Program-made: the position numbers and the translations under genes
Notes under the pieces: generated by a model
The model's input: only the letters and a program-made list of their open reading frames with translations
Told to the model about the DNA's origin: nothing
Database searches by the model: none
Assembly (NCBI GenBank): GCA_934133195.1
Contig: CAKPAZ010000015.1
Span: 1 to 30,217, forward strand
Origin: an uncultured Bacilli bacterium
GTDB lineage: Bacteria > Bacillota_I > Bacilli_A > ML615J-28 > CAG-313
DNA length: 30,217 nucleotides
Reading direction: 5' to 3'
In this document: positions 23,701-30,200 of the stretch, piece by piece
Numbering within the stretch: the stretch's first letter is position 1
How the letters are laid out: each line of letters starts with the position of its first letter

Positions 23701-25855
23701 TTAATTTCATCGTGTCGGTTAAGTCTATCGTATTTGATGAACCTTTAGAAATCTTAACTGAAGTTACATTATTTAGAAAATTCTTACCAGAATTATACCA
23801 AAAGCCACTTGAACCCGGGTTTAAATTTATATGATAATTATAGATGTTTTGAACAATATCATTTTGGGATAAATGACCATCAATAACAACTTCTTCATCG
23901 TTTACTTTATATGATAAAACATATGGCTTATTTAATTCTATTTCCGTGTTATCATCAACAACAAGATATGTTGTAGGTGTTTCAATTTTATCAATTAACT
24001 CATAATTATATATTTTAACTTGATATTTTGATTTGATTTTCACATATAAAGATATGGTGAATTCATCATTTCCTTCAAATTCTGGTAATTCATATAAAAA
24101 ACAAGCAAATTGATAATTGCTATTTTGTGAACCTAATATCACTTGGTCTTTCATACTATTAGTATTATCATATAAACTTACTTCAACCTTTTCATCATTT
24201 TGGTTATCTAGTATTTCAGATAGTACTTTTAGTTTTACCACAAGAACAATGTTGGTTCCACCTTTTATTTTCTTATATGTGTATGATTTATTTTCTAGTT
24301 TTATTTCATGATTAGTCGTTGTATAATTAGTTATTTCTATTGGTTGTAATAATTTTTTTAAAGTATCTTTATAGGTGTATATTAAACCATCTTTTGACAT
24401 ATCATATACTAAACCATTAGTTATATTTGGAGTGCCATTTAATGTCAATAATTCATATGAATAGTATAGTTCATTATTATCTTTAAAGGTATAAACAAAC
24501 TCCCAACTATCATTTTCTGTTTCGGTTTTAACTTGTGTATATAAACCATTTATGGTAAGAGTATGTTTAGTTATGTTTGTATTTCTTATTTTATCTCTTT
24601 TCTTAACTTCTTTAATTCTTAAAAGATCATCATAAGTGAGACTTAACTCAATTATATCATGACTAGTAATTTTATTTAAATACTTTTTAGGGGTTGGTTT
24701 TAAAGCTAATATGATTAAGCTATCGGTTATAGTTAAATAATCAAATTTGGTAGAATGGTTGTTTACACCTTGACTATACGTGTATTCTTTAATTTCTCCC
24801 AAGTATAGTCCCGTATAGACTAAACTATATGTTCTTGTGTGATTACTACCATCTGGAGTAATTTTGATATCAATTTGGCCAGTTTTGTAAGTGATATCAA
24901 TAGTAAATCCATTTGATACTACAATTGATGAGATTTTATCAGCGTCATTATATGTAATGATTGTTTCTTTTCCATAGGCATTTATTATCTTTATTAAATA
25001 ACCATTATTATTAAATTCTTTTTTATTTCCTAAACTATCATATATAGTATATTTTATTGAATTATCAACAAGTTTCTCTTTTTTTAAGATTAAGTAGTTT
25101 CCATCTTCTTCATAGTATGTACTACTATTTTCAGTTGTCTTTTTAAAAGTATGAGTTAAAAAGTCTTGATCAATATACTTTATTTCATCATTTTTTTCAT
25201 TTATATATTCTTGAAAGTTTAGTTTGAAGCCGTTAGGAAATGAGGTGTTTTTACCACTTATGGTATTTGTATTACCATAAAATAAATTGTATTTTAAATA
25301 TAGATAATCGGTAAAATAGTAAGTATAATCCATCTTTCCATTTCTAACGTTTAAATGAAGAAAATCATTTTGGCTAATGTTTTCTTCAATTAGTGCTTGT
25401 TTTTTATAGAAATCATAATCACTTGTTTCTATTACTTCTACTTTAGGAGCATTTTGATTTGACTTATTAGTATATAATTTAATTTCATTATTATTTTCTG
25501 TTAATAGAGCCAAATAGAGGGTATTGTTTTGATTTCTGTTAACAACTTCAGTTATATCAATAATTCTGTATGGTACTCCATCAATTTCTTCATAAATTGC
25601 GTTTTTGGTATAACCTTCTCTAATAAAATATTTATCAGTTGATTCTTTTACTAATAGGGGATAGTTTAGTTTTGTAACTTGTCTTATTTTAAGAACCACT
25701 TTTTGATAAATTCGATAATTAACACATACTTTTGGGACTGTCAAATGAATAAAGGTGTTTGTACCTGCAGTTGCTGTGTCACTTGATGATTCCACAACCA
25801 AAGTCTGTTTAATTACAGTTTTCATGTTTAAATTAATTGTTTCTAGAATACTCAT
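20768..25855 (-). CDS. RHS/YD-repeat polymorphic toxin, 1695 aa
   Basis: A giant RHS protein. The N-terminal 150 residues form a DNRLRE-like beta-sandwich (YRIIDITEVVN ... PKVEVIE), without a signal peptide. From about residue 270 to 1490 run dozens of YD-type repeats (ITYNDADKISSI, YTYDDSNRLTKE, YTYDESNNILSK, YSYDPLGNLIKE), interrupted near 530-700 by a second beta-rich block. The core closes with the hallmark YRGYQIDKETGLYLLKTRCY, then GRFITKDTIDY, NLYAYCMNDPINYSDPSG. By family knowledge the repeats form a shell around the toxin and the tip after DPSG is released. The 200-residue tip (1496-1695) has a hydrophobic stretch ISSFILAIAIGAAAGFL, two Gly/Ala zipper segments and a basic C-terminal part; no known toxin motif is seen. 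GGAAG lies upstream of the ATG. How it leaves the cell is not shown here. Confidence 0.93.
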   Translation of the reverse strand: MSILETINLNMKTVIKQTLVVESSSDTATAGTNTFIHLTVPKVCVNYRIYQKVVLKIRQVTKLNYPLLVKESTDKYFIREGYTKNAIYEEIDGVPYRIIDITEVVNRNQNNTLYLALLTENNNEIKLYTNKSNQNAPKVEVIETSDYDFYKKQALIEENISQNDFLHLNVRNGKMDYTYYFTDYLYLKYNLFYGNTNTISGKNTSFPNGFKLNFQEYINEKNDEIKYIDQDFLTHTFKKTTENSSTYYEEDGNYLILKKEKLVDNSIKYTIYDSLGNKKEFNNNGYLIKIINAYGKETIITYNDADKISSIVVSNGFTIDITYKTGQIDIKITPDGSNHTRTYSLVYTGLYLGEIKEYTYSQGVNNHSTKFDYLTITDSLIILALKPTPKKYLNKITSHDIIELSLTYDDLLRIKEVKKRDKIRNTNITKHTLTINGLYTQVKTETENDSWEFVYTFKDNNELYYSYELLTLNGTPNITNGLVYDMSKDGLIYTYKDTLKKLLQPIEITNYTTTNHEIKLENKSYTYKKIKGGTNIVLVVKLKVLSEILDNQNDEKVEVSLYDNTNSMKDQVILGSQNSNYQFACFLYELPEFEGNDEFTISLYVKIKSKYQVKIYNYELIDKIETPTTYLVVDDNTEIELNKPYVLSYKVNDEEVVIDGHLSQNDIVQNIYNYHINLNPGSSGFWYNSGKNFLNNVTSVKISKGSSNTIDLTDTMKLKKILKQAGLENISILEYVTNDDVRIKLKETINTNFKVYDTTKTIIKWYNKRGTLLKQETSDKGYLKGESHILNNLDQVVIKYAKTKDNKTLQVESCDYDEYGVLNQTSGYIGDNLEKNHYSYDEFLNLLYIRNGENQTILHNGYNNIDELSMVYNPNYENDSIFACNQLLYNEVLSTLKQVKLNNLTYNFEYDAFERITKITKEVKQNEEDIILDVYEFTYTDSNQTTTIKLNNIEISKIKVNKLGLLIKQDDVDYIYEDTTLNESHGKLKEIKNDKYKIKYTYQNDEIYNEELVTNHDEETTDDESLFEITRKNFVVVDNPEDKNIYNINMVEYVKKDPSTNKFDTFSKVREVCESSTTDIGSLIVTTLNYPRLSETSHDDLRYQEIVKPFDGEYREVQLNATYITDNAPTNIEYNHLAKLTYKYYTKNKTILSNYISGEEYQVFKSNGKKADDIGFNYTYNNKGLLSKKVFNLADITTYTYDDSNRLTKEKNELINSLINEINYTYDESNNILSKIINNGTTTKTINYTYDPNDKDKLLSYDNKEITYDILGRVIKYYKDNKEYNIEYYKQSLIKKITIYQNETLEKVIEYSYDPLGNLIKEEVYEGTSSLTLVRTYNFYYDGQNLIREEIIENNEIEVLDYIYAESGLVGIRNNDKIYHLYHNIFGDVISIYDKEYKICTYNYTAYGETTIKNEERYGIPLSRIGERSSIRYRGYQIDKETGLYLLKTRCYNSEWGRFITKDTIDYLEPDKVYGLNLYAYCMNDPINYSDPSGHVVISSFILAIAIGAAAGFLSKYIPDVIANIKTDGFQASDLLTINKGNMNDYLGSVVAGAIGGLSGGLGLNLLGTMAFAGIGQVIGDYISGDITSFGDAVTTFFKSAIMAGLTYGITSAVSTGVGKIQLKNKILNNYKNNTLTNSKIKNLTGSYGKALKGMKVGRNSTEQFLKQLSFTNSNMAITETAGGIISIMCALGGF

Positions 25856-25901
25856 TTTTTACACTTCCTTCCATTTTTGTTTTATTCTAAAACAAACAAT
25901 T

Positions 25902-25927
25902 TGTCACTGTGTGACATCTTGAGTATA
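25902..25927 (-). promoter_or_regulatory. RHS promoter -10 with adjoining palindromic operator candidate
   Basis: TATACT (complement of 25922-25927) is the best -10 for the RHS gene; no strong -35 is seen. Six bases downstream lies TGTCAC-TGT-GTGACA (25902-25916), a perfect 6-bp inverted repeat placed where transcription should start, the usual site for a repressor. Confidence 0.45.
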
Positions 25928-25981
25928 ACAAATGGAAAGTGAAAATATTGTCGAAATTTCTGTACTTTAATACTTTTTTAT

Positions 25982-26015
25982 AAAAAGACTGCTAGTGAAT
26001 TAATCACTAGCAGTC
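25982..26015 (-). terminator. Strong terminator upstream of the RHS gene
   Basis: A perfect 12-bp stem, GACTGCTAGTGA (25987-25998) with TCACTAGCAGTC (26004-26015), has a 5-base loop. TTTTTA follows on the minus strand. It shields the RHS promoter from upstream transcription. The stop codon of a gene remnant lies in its loop. Confidence 0.9.
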
Positions 26016-26134
26016 ATTCTTTTATTAGTAATGTAAAGAATTCTACTAATATCAGCAGAATTTTTGACATAGCCCTTTTTTATTGGTATTTTTTCATTAT
26101 AAAAGAAAAATTTACTAATTGCTTCAGGTAAACA
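26000..26134 (-). pseudogene. 3' tail of a lost gene, still with its terminator
   Basis: 44 open codons with normal coding composition (LPEAISKFFFYNEKI, then GYVKNSADISRIL) end at a TAA inside the terminator loop. Upstream in the same frame is a TAG and no start codon with a ribosome site. The rest of the gene is missing or unrecognisable. The family is not recognised; the Ile-Ser-Arg-Ile-Leu pattern alone is too little. It probably belonged to an earlier version of this island. Confidence 0.45.
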
Positions 26135-26236
26135 CTAGAAAGGAGATACTATACATAAACCACAATATATTTAAAATATTAAATATAGATGCTTTGTTCC
26201 TTGTATTTACTTATTTTCATTCCCATAATAAAAAAT

Positions 26237-26289
26237 CTCCAAAATAAATAGTGAAATAATTTTATATTAGCTCACTGTCTACTTTGGAG
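26237..26289 (-). repeat. Imperfect 18-bp inverted repeat (hairpin)
   Basis: CTCCAAAATAAATAGTGA (26237-26254) and TCACTGTCTACTTTGGAG (26272-26289) match as an inverted repeat at 15 of 18 positions. As minus-strand RNA two of the three differences become G-U pairs, leaving one mismatch, so the fold is better on the strand in which the island is transcribed. The right arm also resembles the repeat at the window ends (TTAGC, TCACTGTC, ACTT, GG in the same order). Confidence 0.6.
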
Positions 26290-26316
26290 ACTATGTACAA
26301 TAATAACTAAATTTTT

Positions 26317-26399
26317 AACCCTATACTTCTTTAAAGGAGATAAAACCCTAAACTTTTTTATAGAGCAAATTGGTTGAACCCTAAACTAATTTAAAGTGC
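26317..26399 (+). repeat. Three degenerate 23-bp direct repeats
   Basis: Units begin at 26317, 26344 and 26377, each starting AACCCTA(T/A)ACT and ending in a TTTAAAG-G or TATAGAGC-like segment. Spacing is 27 and 33 bp. They recall the triple TCCCCAAAA repeats near base 1. Confidence 0.5.
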
Positions 26400-26428
26400 C
26401 ATAACAATTACACTCCTGCAAGTTTGTG

Positions 26429-26842
26429 TCAATTATTATTTTTTATTTTTAGCAAGCATTTTTCTATATCATCAATAAAATATACTTGATTATACTTTTT
26501 CAATAGATATTTTCTAATTTCTGCAGCTTCAGTAAATAATAAATTATTTTTTTTAATAATATTAATTAATTCATTAAAATATATTTTTTTTGCTTTATTA
26601 CTATAAAAAATTAAGATTAAACCCATTAATATAATATGTATTACTAAAACATAAATCATAATCTCTTTTTTTATAAACATAATTATAATATTAGCAATAA
26701 CACACATTCCTTGAGTAATTAATTCAATAATCAAATATTTTTTATAACATTTATCAGTTACAACTAAATATCTGTCATTTGTTTTAAATACAAATATCCC
26801 TAGTATAAACATAATTTGAAGTATTAAACAAATATATTCCAT
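26429..26842 (-). CDS. Small membrane protein, 137 aa, probable immunity protein of the displaced RHS tip
   Basis: Three hydrophobic segments (about residues 3-19, 35-56 and 62-80) are followed by a charged helical C-terminus (IRKYLLKKYNQVYFIDDIE). It starts six bases after the stop of the RHS-tip remnant, with GGATGG upstream, the same tip-then-immunity order as at the intact RHS gene. It has no recognisable family. It is intact although its toxin partner is broken, which suggests selection for protection against related cells. Confidence 0.7.
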   Translation of the reverse strand: MEYICLILQIMFILGIFVFKTNDRYLVVTDKCYKKYLIIELITQGMCVIANIIIMFIKKEIMIYVLVIHIILMGLILIFYSNKAKKIYFNELINIIKKNNLLFTEAAEIRKYLLKKYNQVYFIDDIEKCLLKIKNNN

Positions 26843-26848
26843 AATGAT

Positions 26849-27273
26849 TTACCATCCTATCATATTTCCTAAAAATGTAGAACCTAAAGTTGCAGCAGAT
26901 ACCTTAGCTATACCCTGAACTGTATATAAACTAATAGCCTTTGACATATTCATATACATAGTTTGTAAAGTTAATCCACTATTAGGTCTTAATAGTGCTT
27001 CTTTTGCAGAAGTCAAGAACGCTTTACTTCCCCAAGACTTTCCAGCATTAATTGTGCTAACCATTGCTTTTGAATTTTGCGTACCTGCTCCTGTCCATCT
27101 TCCTAAGCCAACACCGATTGCACCCATAAGAATAGCCTTTCCGACATTAACTTGGTTCCAATCTCCACCAGAGGCTATTAAATCGCCTCATATACTTCCA
27201 ATAGTTCCAAAACACCTCCAGCAATCATAGAAACAACTTGATTAATACCCGATGCTCCTAAGCACCACTTATT
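26849..27273 (-). pseudogene. Displaced, broken RHS C-terminal tip
   Basis: The 92-codon frame from 27127 (GAIGVGLGRWTGAGTQNS ... STFLGNMIGW) is only the end of a longer tip. Upstream the protein continues in the same frame as GDLIASGGDWNQVNVGKAIL after an in-frame TGA. Before that GTIGSI runs back to a one-base loss in a GTTTTGG run, beyond which GASGINQVVSMIAGGV follows in the next frame. These glycine-rich, zipper-like segments are typical of the hydrophobic region right after the RHS core, and resemble the tip of the intact gene (AGIGQVIGDYISGD). No RHS core or DPSG motif precedes it. It is an orphan tip left behind after exchange or deletion, here upstream of the full-length gene. Confidence 0.75.
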
Positions 27274-27325
27274 CTACTTATTTACCATTAATTGATTACA
27301 GAGCCATATTATATTGCTAATGAGG

Positions 27326-27601
27326 TTATACATTCATAAATATTTTTTCAATAATAATTAGTATTAAGAATATTAAAAATACAAGTAAAATTGTTATTCC
27401 AATGGAAAATAAAATATTAATTCTAAAATCTATATTTGTTTTTTTATGTAAGATAGTAAATGAAGTAAAAAATAGTAATATGATAATTAACAATGAAACT
27501 ATACCAATAACTCCTTCTTTAATTCCACCATTCATACCTTTTCCAACTAATGCATCAAAACAGCCAATTATGCAAGACAAAATGTATTTTACAATTTTCA
27601 T
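27326..27601 (-). CDS. Small membrane protein, 91 aa, RHS-island
   Basis: Two strong hydrophobic helices (about residues 28-48 and 62-86) follow a short amphipathic start containing GCFDALVGKGMNGGIKEG. The start is taken at the ATG at 27599-27601, with AGAGGTGA upstream; the GTG three codons earlier lies inside that ribosome site. It is not recognised as a known family. Its position in front of the orphan tip and its size fit an immunity or bacteriocin-immunity-like role, inferred from context. Confidence 0.65.
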   Translation of the reverse strand: MKIVKYILSCIIGCFDALVGKGMNGGIKEGVIGIVSLLIIILLFFTSFTILHKKTNIDFRINILFSIGITILLVFLIFLILIIIEKIFMNV

Positions 27602-27753
27602 TTTATTCACCTCTTAAATAAGAAATCTTCTATTACGCCATACATTCTTTCCAACTAATATTTATGTCATTAATAATAATTGATTTCTTCCAAATTCAAT
27701 GCTCCATCTAATGAGTAACTTTGTAAAATAGTACAATAATAAAAGATTACAAG

Positions 27754-27800
27754 AAAAAATAAAAGAGCTAACTCCTATTCAGTTTAGGAAGTTAACTCTT
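27754..27800 (-). terminator. Terminator of the EF-G-like gene
   Basis: A 15-16 bp imperfect stem (27763-27777 with 27785-27800; one wobble and one bulge in the minus-strand RNA) has a 7-base loop. On the minus strand TTATTTTTT follows. It separates the EF-G-like gene from the RHS island. Confidence 0.85.
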
Positions 27801-27867
27801 AATAATGTGTTTTTAACTTGTCTATTTTTAACGAACAGGTTCTAAATCACTAACAGTCATTTATTTA

Positions 27868-29892
27868 TTATGCTTGTTTTGGTTTATATTCATCGATGAT
27901 TTTGTTAACTAAATGTTCAGGAACATCATCATAACGGATGAACTTACGAGTAAAGTGACCACTACCTTGAGTCATTGCTTTAAGGTCAATGGCATAACTT
28001 ACGATTTCAGCTTCTGGAATATGAGCTGTGATTGCTGTCTTTCCACGTCCAACTGGAGTCATACCAATTACAGTACCACGACGTTGTGGGATATCACCCA
28101 TGATATCACCTACGTATTCATCTTTAACTGTAATTACAACTTCCATTACTGGTTCAAGAATTGTAGGTTTAATATCTTTACATGCATTCTTGAAGGCAAG
28201 AGCTGCCGCAATCTTAAATGAAATTTCATTTGAATCAACTGGGTGGTAAGAACCAAAGTATAATACAGCACGAACACCGATAACTGGGAATCCAGCAATA
28301 GGACCATGTTCTAGAGTTTCGATTAAACCTTTTTCAACAGCTGGGAAGTAGTTTTTAGGAACTGCACCACCAACAACTTCTGATGCGAATTCAAAGTCTT
28401 TGTCAGGAAGTGGTTCAAAACGAATCCAAACATCACCATATTGACCAGCACCACCAGATTGTTTCTTATGTTTACCTTGAGCTTCACCAACTTTACGGAT
28501 TGTTTCACGATAAACGATCTTAGGTTCTGCTGTTGTTACTTCTACTTTATACATGTTCTTCATCTTTTCAAGAACATAACCAATGTGAGTCATACCTTGA
28601 CCGCCAAGTAATAATTGAGCAGTTTCAGGGTTACGTTTTACTTCAAGTGATGGATCCTCCATCGCAAGTTTACTTAACGCATTTGACATCTTATCTTCAT
28701 CTTGTTTAGTTTTTGCTTGAATTGCTACATAAATAACTGGAGTAGGAACTGGAGCAGGTTCATAGCAGATAGGATCTTTCTTATCGCAAATTGTTGAACC
28801 AGTTGCAAGTTCAGTCATCTTTGTTACAACAGCAAGGTCACCAGCTTTAAGAACAGGAACTGTAATTTGGTTTTTACCCATTAAAGTGATAAATTGACCA
28901 GCTTTAGTTACGGTATCAGTGTTAGCAATTAAAAGTTCAGTAAGTCCAGTAGTTGTACCTGACATAATTTTGATATAGTTTAATGTACCTAAGAATTGGT
29001 CAACAACTGTTTTAAATACATATGCTGAGAAAGCTTCAGTTTCAAGTCCTTCACGTTTTTTACCATTAAGGCCTTGTTTTGCACCTTTTTCAATAGGGTT
29101 AGGTAAGTATGAACATACCATATTTAATAAGTTTTCAACACCTGTTTCATCGTTTGCACAACCAACAAGAATTGGGAACATATCACAATCAGCAACAGCT
29201 TTCTTTAATCCAGCTTCCATTTCTTCTTCTGTGAAAGCTTCTTCCATAAAGAATTTTTCCATTAGTTCTTCAGATGTTTCTGCAACCTTTTCACTTGCTG
29301 TATAATGTAATTCATCATATTTGTCATGATATTCAGCAGGAACTTCATCTTTTGAACCAAGAACTTTAAAGAAGCCTTTAAAATTATTTTCAGTACCCAT
29401 TGGATAACATACAGGAACAGCATTAGCACCAAATCCCGCGATAACCTTATCAACGATTGATGTAATCTTTACGTTTTCTTTATTAAGTTTATTAATAAAG
29501 ATTAGAGTTGGAATGTTACGATCTCTAAGTTCGTCCCAAACTCTTTCCGTACCTACTTCAATGCCTTTTTGAGCATCAATAAGTACGATAGCTCCATCAA
29601 CTACAGAAAGGTCTTGTTCAATTTCACCTACAAATTCTTCAGATCCTGGAGTATCTAAGAAATTTATTTTGTATCCGTTCCATTCAACAGGGATGAGTGA
29701 TGTAGAAAGAGATGATAAACGAGCTTGTTCTTCAGGTAGATAGTCAGAAACAGTTGTTTTTCTTTCTACCTCTCCTTTTTTAGCGATAGCCTTACTTACA
29801 AATAGTAATGATTCAGCAAGGGTAGTTTTACCACTTCCTAAATGTCCTAGTAATGCTACGTTTCTAATTTGTTTTGCACTATATTCTTTCAT
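27868..29892 (-). CDS. Elongation factor G paralogue (EF-G2/FusA2-like translational GTPase)
   Basis: A 674-aa translational GTPase with the full EF-G domain order: G domain (1-270), domain II, domain III, domain IV (GKHKKQSGGAGQYG near 455-470; normally inserted in the ribosomal A site) and a C-terminal domain V. It is not the main EF-G. The P-loop is GHLGSGKTT (16-24) instead of GHIDAGKTT. The G3 motif is DTPGS (80-84), with Ser in place of the catalytic His. The G4 motif is NKLN (134-137) instead of NKxD. Such variants are known as EF-G2 or FusA2, whose role in translation is poorly defined. The start has TAGGAGG five bases upstream, and a TATAAT lies about 73 bp before it. Monocistronic. 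Confidence 0.9.
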   Translation of the reverse strand: MKEYSAKQIRNVALLGHLGSGKTTLAESLLFVSKAIAKKGEVERKTTVSDYLPEEQARLSSLSTSLIPVEWNGYKINFLDTPGSEEFVGEIEQDLSVVDGAIVLIDAQKGIEVGTERVWDELRDRNIPTLIFINKLNKENVKITSIVDKVIAGFGANAVPVCYPMGTENNFKGFFKVLGSKDEVPAEYHDKYDELHYTASEKVAETSEELMEKFFMEEAFTEEEMEAGLKKAVADCDMFPILVGCANDETGVENLLNMVCSYLPNPIEKGAKQGLNGKKREGLETEAFSAYVFKTVVDQFLGTLNYIKIMSGTTTGLTELLIANTDTVTKAGQFITLMGKNQITVPVLKAGDLAVVTKMTELATGSTICDKKDPICYEPAPVPTPVIYVAIQAKTKQDEDKMSNALSKLAMEDPSLEVKRNPETAQLLLGGQGMTHIGYVLEKMKNMYKVEVTTAEPKIVYRETIRKVGEAQGKHKKQSGGAGQYGDVWIRFEPLPDKDFEFASEVVGGAVPKNYFPAVEKGLIETLEHGPIAGFPVIGVRAVLYFGSYHPVDSNEISFKIAAALAFKNACKDIKPTILEPVMEVVITVKDEYVGDIMGDIPQRRGTVIGMTPVGRGKTAITAHIPEAEIVSYAIDLKAMTQGSGHFTRKFIRYDDVPEHLVNKIIDEYKPKQA

Positions 29893-29964
29893 TTTATCCT
29901 CCTATGGCCTTTTGCCTGTACACATGTTGTCAGTTTAACAATAGTACATAACACGCACTTAAAT

Positions 29965-29970
29965 ATTATA
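29965..29970 (-). promoter_or_regulatory. -10 box of the EF-G-like gene
   Basis: TATAAT in the context ATGATATAATATT, with no good -35. The leader to the ATG would be about 65-70 nt and contains no obvious structured switch. Confidence 0.5.
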
Positions 29971-30011
29971 TCATATTTTGTTTGTGATTTCTTTAAATTT
30001 ACTTATTTTTT

Positions 30012-30025
30012 TGAAAACGTTTTAC
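30012..30025. promoter_or_regulatory. cre-like palindrome upstream of the EF-G-like gene
   Basis: TGAAAACGTTTTAC matches the catabolite-response element consensus TGWAANCGNTNWCA at 12 of 14 positions, with the last two transposed. It lies about 42 bp upstream of the -10. In an AT-rich genome a chance match is possible. Confidence 0.25.
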
Positions 30026-30042
30026 TAAAAAAATTAAATATT

Positions 30043-30068
30043 AAAAAAAACATCCCCTTAAGGATGTT
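30043..30068 (-). terminator. Terminator after a truncated gene
   Basis: AACATCC (30049-30055) pairs with GGATGTT (30062-30068) around a 6-base loop. The minus strand continues TTTTTTTT. The stop codon at 30067-30069 lies at the foot of the stem, so a real gene ends here. Confidence 0.85.
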
Positions 30069-30140
30069 ATAGTTTATATGATTCTTTAACGTCAAGAACA
30101 AAGATTGTAGCTCCATTTACACTTACTTCAAAAGGGAAGG
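30067..30140 (-). pseudogene. 3' end of an unidentified gene cut by the right-end element
   Basis: On the minus strand the host side reads SFPFEVSVNGATIFVLDVKE and four more residues before TAA, directly followed by an intrinsic terminator. The frame runs open through the 28-bp repeat and on to a TAA about 45 bp inside the element, so no native 5' part is present. This looks like the last 24 codons of a gene interrupted by the element. The protein is too short to identify; the strand pattern suggests a beta-rich C-terminus. Confidence 0.5.
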
Positions 30141-30168
30141 AACCCAAGTTTGACAGTGATATGCTAAA
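30141..30168 (-). repeat. 28-bp repeat, probable terminal inverted repeat (right copy)
   Basis: This is an exact reverse complement of 94-121. Host sequence lies on the left side and element sequence on the right. Confidence 0.8.
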
Positions 30169-30200
30169 AATCATCTCTACACATGTAGAGATGATTTTTA
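30165..30200. terminator. Perfect hairpin inside the right-end element
   Basis: TAAAAATCATCTCTAC (30165-30180) pairs fully with GTAGAGATGATTTTTA (30185-30200), loop ACAT. Flanking A and T runs allow termination on both strands. Confidence 0.75.

Larger units (their letters stand above)
25856..26428. other. 573-bp gene-free spacer upstream of the RHS gene
   Basis: It holds no complete gene. From the RHS side it contains a palindrome at the RHS promoter, a 12-bp-stem terminator, a 44-codon gene tail (26000-26134), a long imperfect hairpin (26237-26289) and three 23-bp direct repeats (26317-26399). The remaining bases look like ordinary AT-rich spacer. Confidence 0.6.

Noticed and set aside
26137..26232. 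Short minus-strand peptide MGMKISKYKEQSIYI after a GGAG
   Set aside because: Only 15 codons, poor spacing to the ribosome site and no sign of conservation; kept out of the feature list.
27199..27201. TGA read as tryptophan (Mycoplasma-type code) to restore the RHS-tip frame
   Set aside because: TGA is clearly used as a stop in rel, the Phd antitoxin and the YrzE-like gene, and a separate one-base frameshift breaks the tip anyway.
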